Position numbers and translations under genes: made by a program
From: Thermodesulfobacterium geofontis OPF15
GTDB lineage: Bacteria > Desulfobacterota > Thermodesulfobacteria > Thermodesulfobacteriales > Thermodesulfobacteriaceae
Direction of reading: 5' to 3'
Assembly: GCF_000215975.1 (NCBI RefSeq)
Contig: NC_015682.1
Coordinates: 248,001-312,000 of the forward strand
Length of the DNA stretch: 64,000 nt
The notes under the pieces: generated by a model
Database searches by the model: none
What the model was told of the DNA's origin: nothing
The model's input: only the letters and a program-made list of their open reading frames with translations
In this document: one piece after another, positions 62,536-64,000 of the stretch
How the letters are laid out: each line of letters begins with the position of its first letter
Position numbering within the stretch: position 1 is the first letter of the stretch

Positions 62536-63399
62536 ATGGAAAAAGAAATTTTAGCACTTATTGAAAATTTTCAAAAAAATGAAATTACAGAGGAATATGT
62601 ATATAGAAAACTTGCCAAATTTGTGAAAGATAAAAATAGAGAAACCCTTTTAAGGATTGCTGAAGAAGAAGGGAAACATGCAAGCATCTGGGGTAAATAT
62701 ACTGGGAAAAAATTCAAGCCTAATTTTATAAAAGCTTTCTTTTATCTTTTTATTGCCTGGATTTTTAGTTTCACCTTTGCAATAAAGCTTATGGAAAGAA
62801 ATGAAAAGCGTGCAGAAAAAGCTTATGCAAACTTAATTAAGAAAATTCCAGAAGCTCAAAGTATTTTATATGAAGAAGAAAATCATGAAAAAGAATTAGC
62901 TTTAATGCTTGATGAAGAAAGATTAAATTATATAGGCTCTATGGTTCTTGGACTTAATGATGCTTTAGTTGAGCTTACAGGAGCTCTTGCAGGTCTTACC
63001 TTTGCTTTACAAAATACTACACTTATAGGGATTACAGCTTTTATTATTGGGATATCTGCAGCTCTCTCTATGTCTGCCTCTGAGTATCTTTCTACCAGAT
63101 CAGAAGAGGGAGAAAGATCACCTTTAAAGGCTTCAATTTATACAGGGATAGCTTATATTTTAACAGTAATTGTTCTTGTTTTTCCTTATTTTATATTTTC
63201 TCATTTTCTTCTTGCTTTAGGGATTGCCTTTTTTGGTGCCTTAATGATTATTCTTATTTTTACCTTTTTTGTAAGTGTTGTTCAAGAAAGATCTTTTATT
63301 AAATTTTTCTTAGAGATGTTTTTGGTAAGCTCTGGAGTTGCAATTCTTTCCTTTTTTATAGGGATTCTTGCACGCACCATATTTAAAGTAGAGGTTTAA
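62536..63399 (+). CDS. Ferritin-like/VIT1-family membrane protein (MbfA-like)
   Basis: The 287 residues combine an N-terminal ferritin/rubrerythrin-like four-helix segment with di-iron ligands in 'EEEGKHASIW' (43-52) and 'EEENHEKEL' (about 114-122), and a C-terminal VIT1/CCC1 transporter domain with about five spans ('GLNDALVELTGALAGL', 'SASEYLSTRSEEG'). MbfA proteins of this build export iron or protect against peroxide. It is preceded by the porin terminator, so it has its own promoter. The radical SAM gene follows 30 bases later. Confidence 0.85.
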   Translation: MEKEILALIENFQKNEITEEYVYRKLAKFVKDKNRETLLRIAEEEGKHASIWGKYTGKKFKPNFIKAFFYLFIAWIFSFTFAIKLMERNEKRAEKAYANLIKKIPEAQSILYEEENHEKELALMLDEERLNYIGSMVLGLNDALVELTGALAGLTFALQNTTLIGITAFIIGISAALSMSASEYLSTRSEEGERSPLKASIYTGIAYILTVIVLVFPYFIFSHFLLALGIAFFGALMIILIFTFFVSVVQERSFIKFFLEMFLVSSGVAILSFFIGILARTIFKVEV

Positions 63400-63429
63400 C
63401 TAAAATTTGAAAGTTTTAGGTTTTGAAAG

Positions 63430-64000
63430 ATGATAAAAGGATTTCGTGGAACAAGCTTAATAGATTATCCGGGGAAAATAGCTTCAGTAATTTATACTTA
63501 TCTTTGCAATTTTCGTTGCCCTTATTGTTATAATATAGAACTTGTTGTTCCTGAAGAATATAATAAATTAAAAGATCTTTCTGAAGATTTTATTTTACAA
63601 GAACTTTCAAGAAGAAAGGGATTTATAAAAGGAGTTGTTATTACAGGAGGAGAACCCACTCTTTGGGGAGAAAGGCTAATCTATCTTATAGAAAGAATTT
63701 ATTATGAAATTGGACTTCCAATAAAACTTGATACTAATGGGTCTAATCCTGAACTTATAAAAACACTTTTTAACAGAGGAATTCTTGATTTTTTAGCTAT
63801 TGATTTTAAAACCTCGCCTAAAAGGTATCATGAAATAGGAGGAGATTTTAAAAAAGTAGAAAAAACATTAAATATAGCAAAAGCTAAGCCTGAAAAAGTA
63901 GAAATAAGAATTACCTTTTACCCTCCCTTAGTTTCGGAAAAAGATCTAAAGGAGATGATACCTTATTTAAAGAATTTTAAATACATTGCCTTTCAAAAAT
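63430..64000 (+). CDS. Anaerobic ribonucleotide reductase activase-like radical SAM protein, partial
   Basis: The frame is open from ATG 63430 to the right edge (190 codons), cut by the window. It begins MIKGFRGTSLIDYPGKIASV, has the radical SAM motif C26-X3-C30-X2-C33 ('LCNFRCPYC') and 'GVVITGGEPTLW' near 73-84, then 'DTNGSNPE' and 'AIDFKTSPKRY'. This matches the NrdG-like activase group (TIGR02495 type). The glycyl-radical partner is not in view. No nearby ribosome-binding site is strong (GAAAGATG). Confidence 0.88.
   Translation, partial: MIKGFRGTSLIDYPGKIASVIYTYLCNFRCPYCYNIELVVPEEYNKLKDLSEDFILQELSRRKGFIKGVVITGGEPTLWGERLIYLIERIYYEIGLPIKLDTNGSNPELIKTLFNRGILDFLAIDFKTSPKRYHEIGGDFKKVEKTLNIAKAKPEKVEIRITFYPPLVSEKDLKEMIPYLKNFKYIAFQK

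Noticed and set aside
1-64000. CRISPR arrays, rRNA genes, prophage structural genes, toxin-antitoxin or defence clusters
   Set aside because: No regularly spaced direct repeats, rRNA sequence, or recognisable phage or defence proteins were seen on either strand.

Overview
The window is AT-rich (about 30% GC by eye) and gene-dense, with many 1-29 base overlaps between neighbours. The maker is a Gram-negative bacterium: it has lipid A synthesis (LpxC), a heptose adenylyltransferase domain, outer-membrane porin-like and FadL-like proteins, and lipoproteins. Menaquinone is made by the futalosine route (MqnA, MqnC, aminofutalosine deaminase, MenG-type methyltransferase). Radical SAM proteins, an anaerobic-NrdG-activase-like protein, a DsrE-like protein, an ArsA ATPase with an HSP20-like tail and a GH57/GlgP glycogen cluster suggest an anaerobic thermophile. 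My best guess is Thermodesulfobacteriota (Thermodesulfobacterium-like). That is inference from gene content; there is no rRNA here to confirm it.

Layout. 1-3.2 kb: 5' end of a B12-type radical SAM gene, a TolB-like secreted protein, an Mth938-type protein, prfA, rpmE and tRNA-Arg(TCT). 3.2-11.6 kb: a long rightward run with a hexapeptide-repeat protein, periplasmic folding and protease genes (two parvulin-type proteins flanking an RNase-H-like exonuclease and HtrA), recO, a LOG-family hydrolase, pyrB and pyrC. 11.7-17.4 kb: lpxC, an L,D-transpeptidase whose 5' end overlaps head-to-head with a CysK-CysRS-like fusion gene, a MagIII-like glycosylase and an EamA transporter. 17.4-23.4 kb: cobalamin adenosyltransferase, the menaquinone genes and a diguanylate cyclase. 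23.3-26.9 kb: SPL-type radical SAM protein, MBL-fold hydrolase, nadK and a YtxH/DUF948-like pair. 27-34 kb: a leftward glycogen operon (debranching enzyme, glycogen synthase, GH57 enzyme, glucan phosphorylase). 34-44.5 kb: ychF, thioesterase, pyrR, thiC, VKOR-thioredoxin fusion, EmrAB-type efflux with a palindromic operator, thyA, PilZ, tRNA-Leu(TAG), DsrE-like and FadL-like genes. 44.6-53.5 kb: pgi-hemB-rlpA-rnc-era, flgM behind a sigma-28-type promoter, a nitrilase-HldE2 fusion, comF, an M20 peptidase and acyP. 53.5-55.95 kb: a scar of mobile DNA: an IS1595-like element with one nonsense codon, an IS256-like terminus, a decayed second transposase and the 3' half of a tRNA-Thr. A small secreted-protein gene with a strong terminator lies inside it. 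55.9-64 kb: a small helical protein with ArsA, rsmB, uvrB, a coiled-coil porin, a ferritin-like/VIT iron protein and a truncated radical SAM activase gene.

Points of most interest. (1) A 778-residue fusion of a complete cysteine synthase to a full-length cysteinyl-tRNA-synthetase-like half in which HIGH, KMSKS and one zinc ligand are all altered. (2) A nitrilase-heptose-adenylyltransferase fusion. (3) A repeated pattern of genes without Shine-Dalgarno sites whose -10 box lies 6-12 nt before the start codon, which suggests leaderless mRNAs. (4) The tRNA-Thr 3' fragment, which looks like an attachment-site relic. I found no CRISPR array, rRNA or riboswitch.
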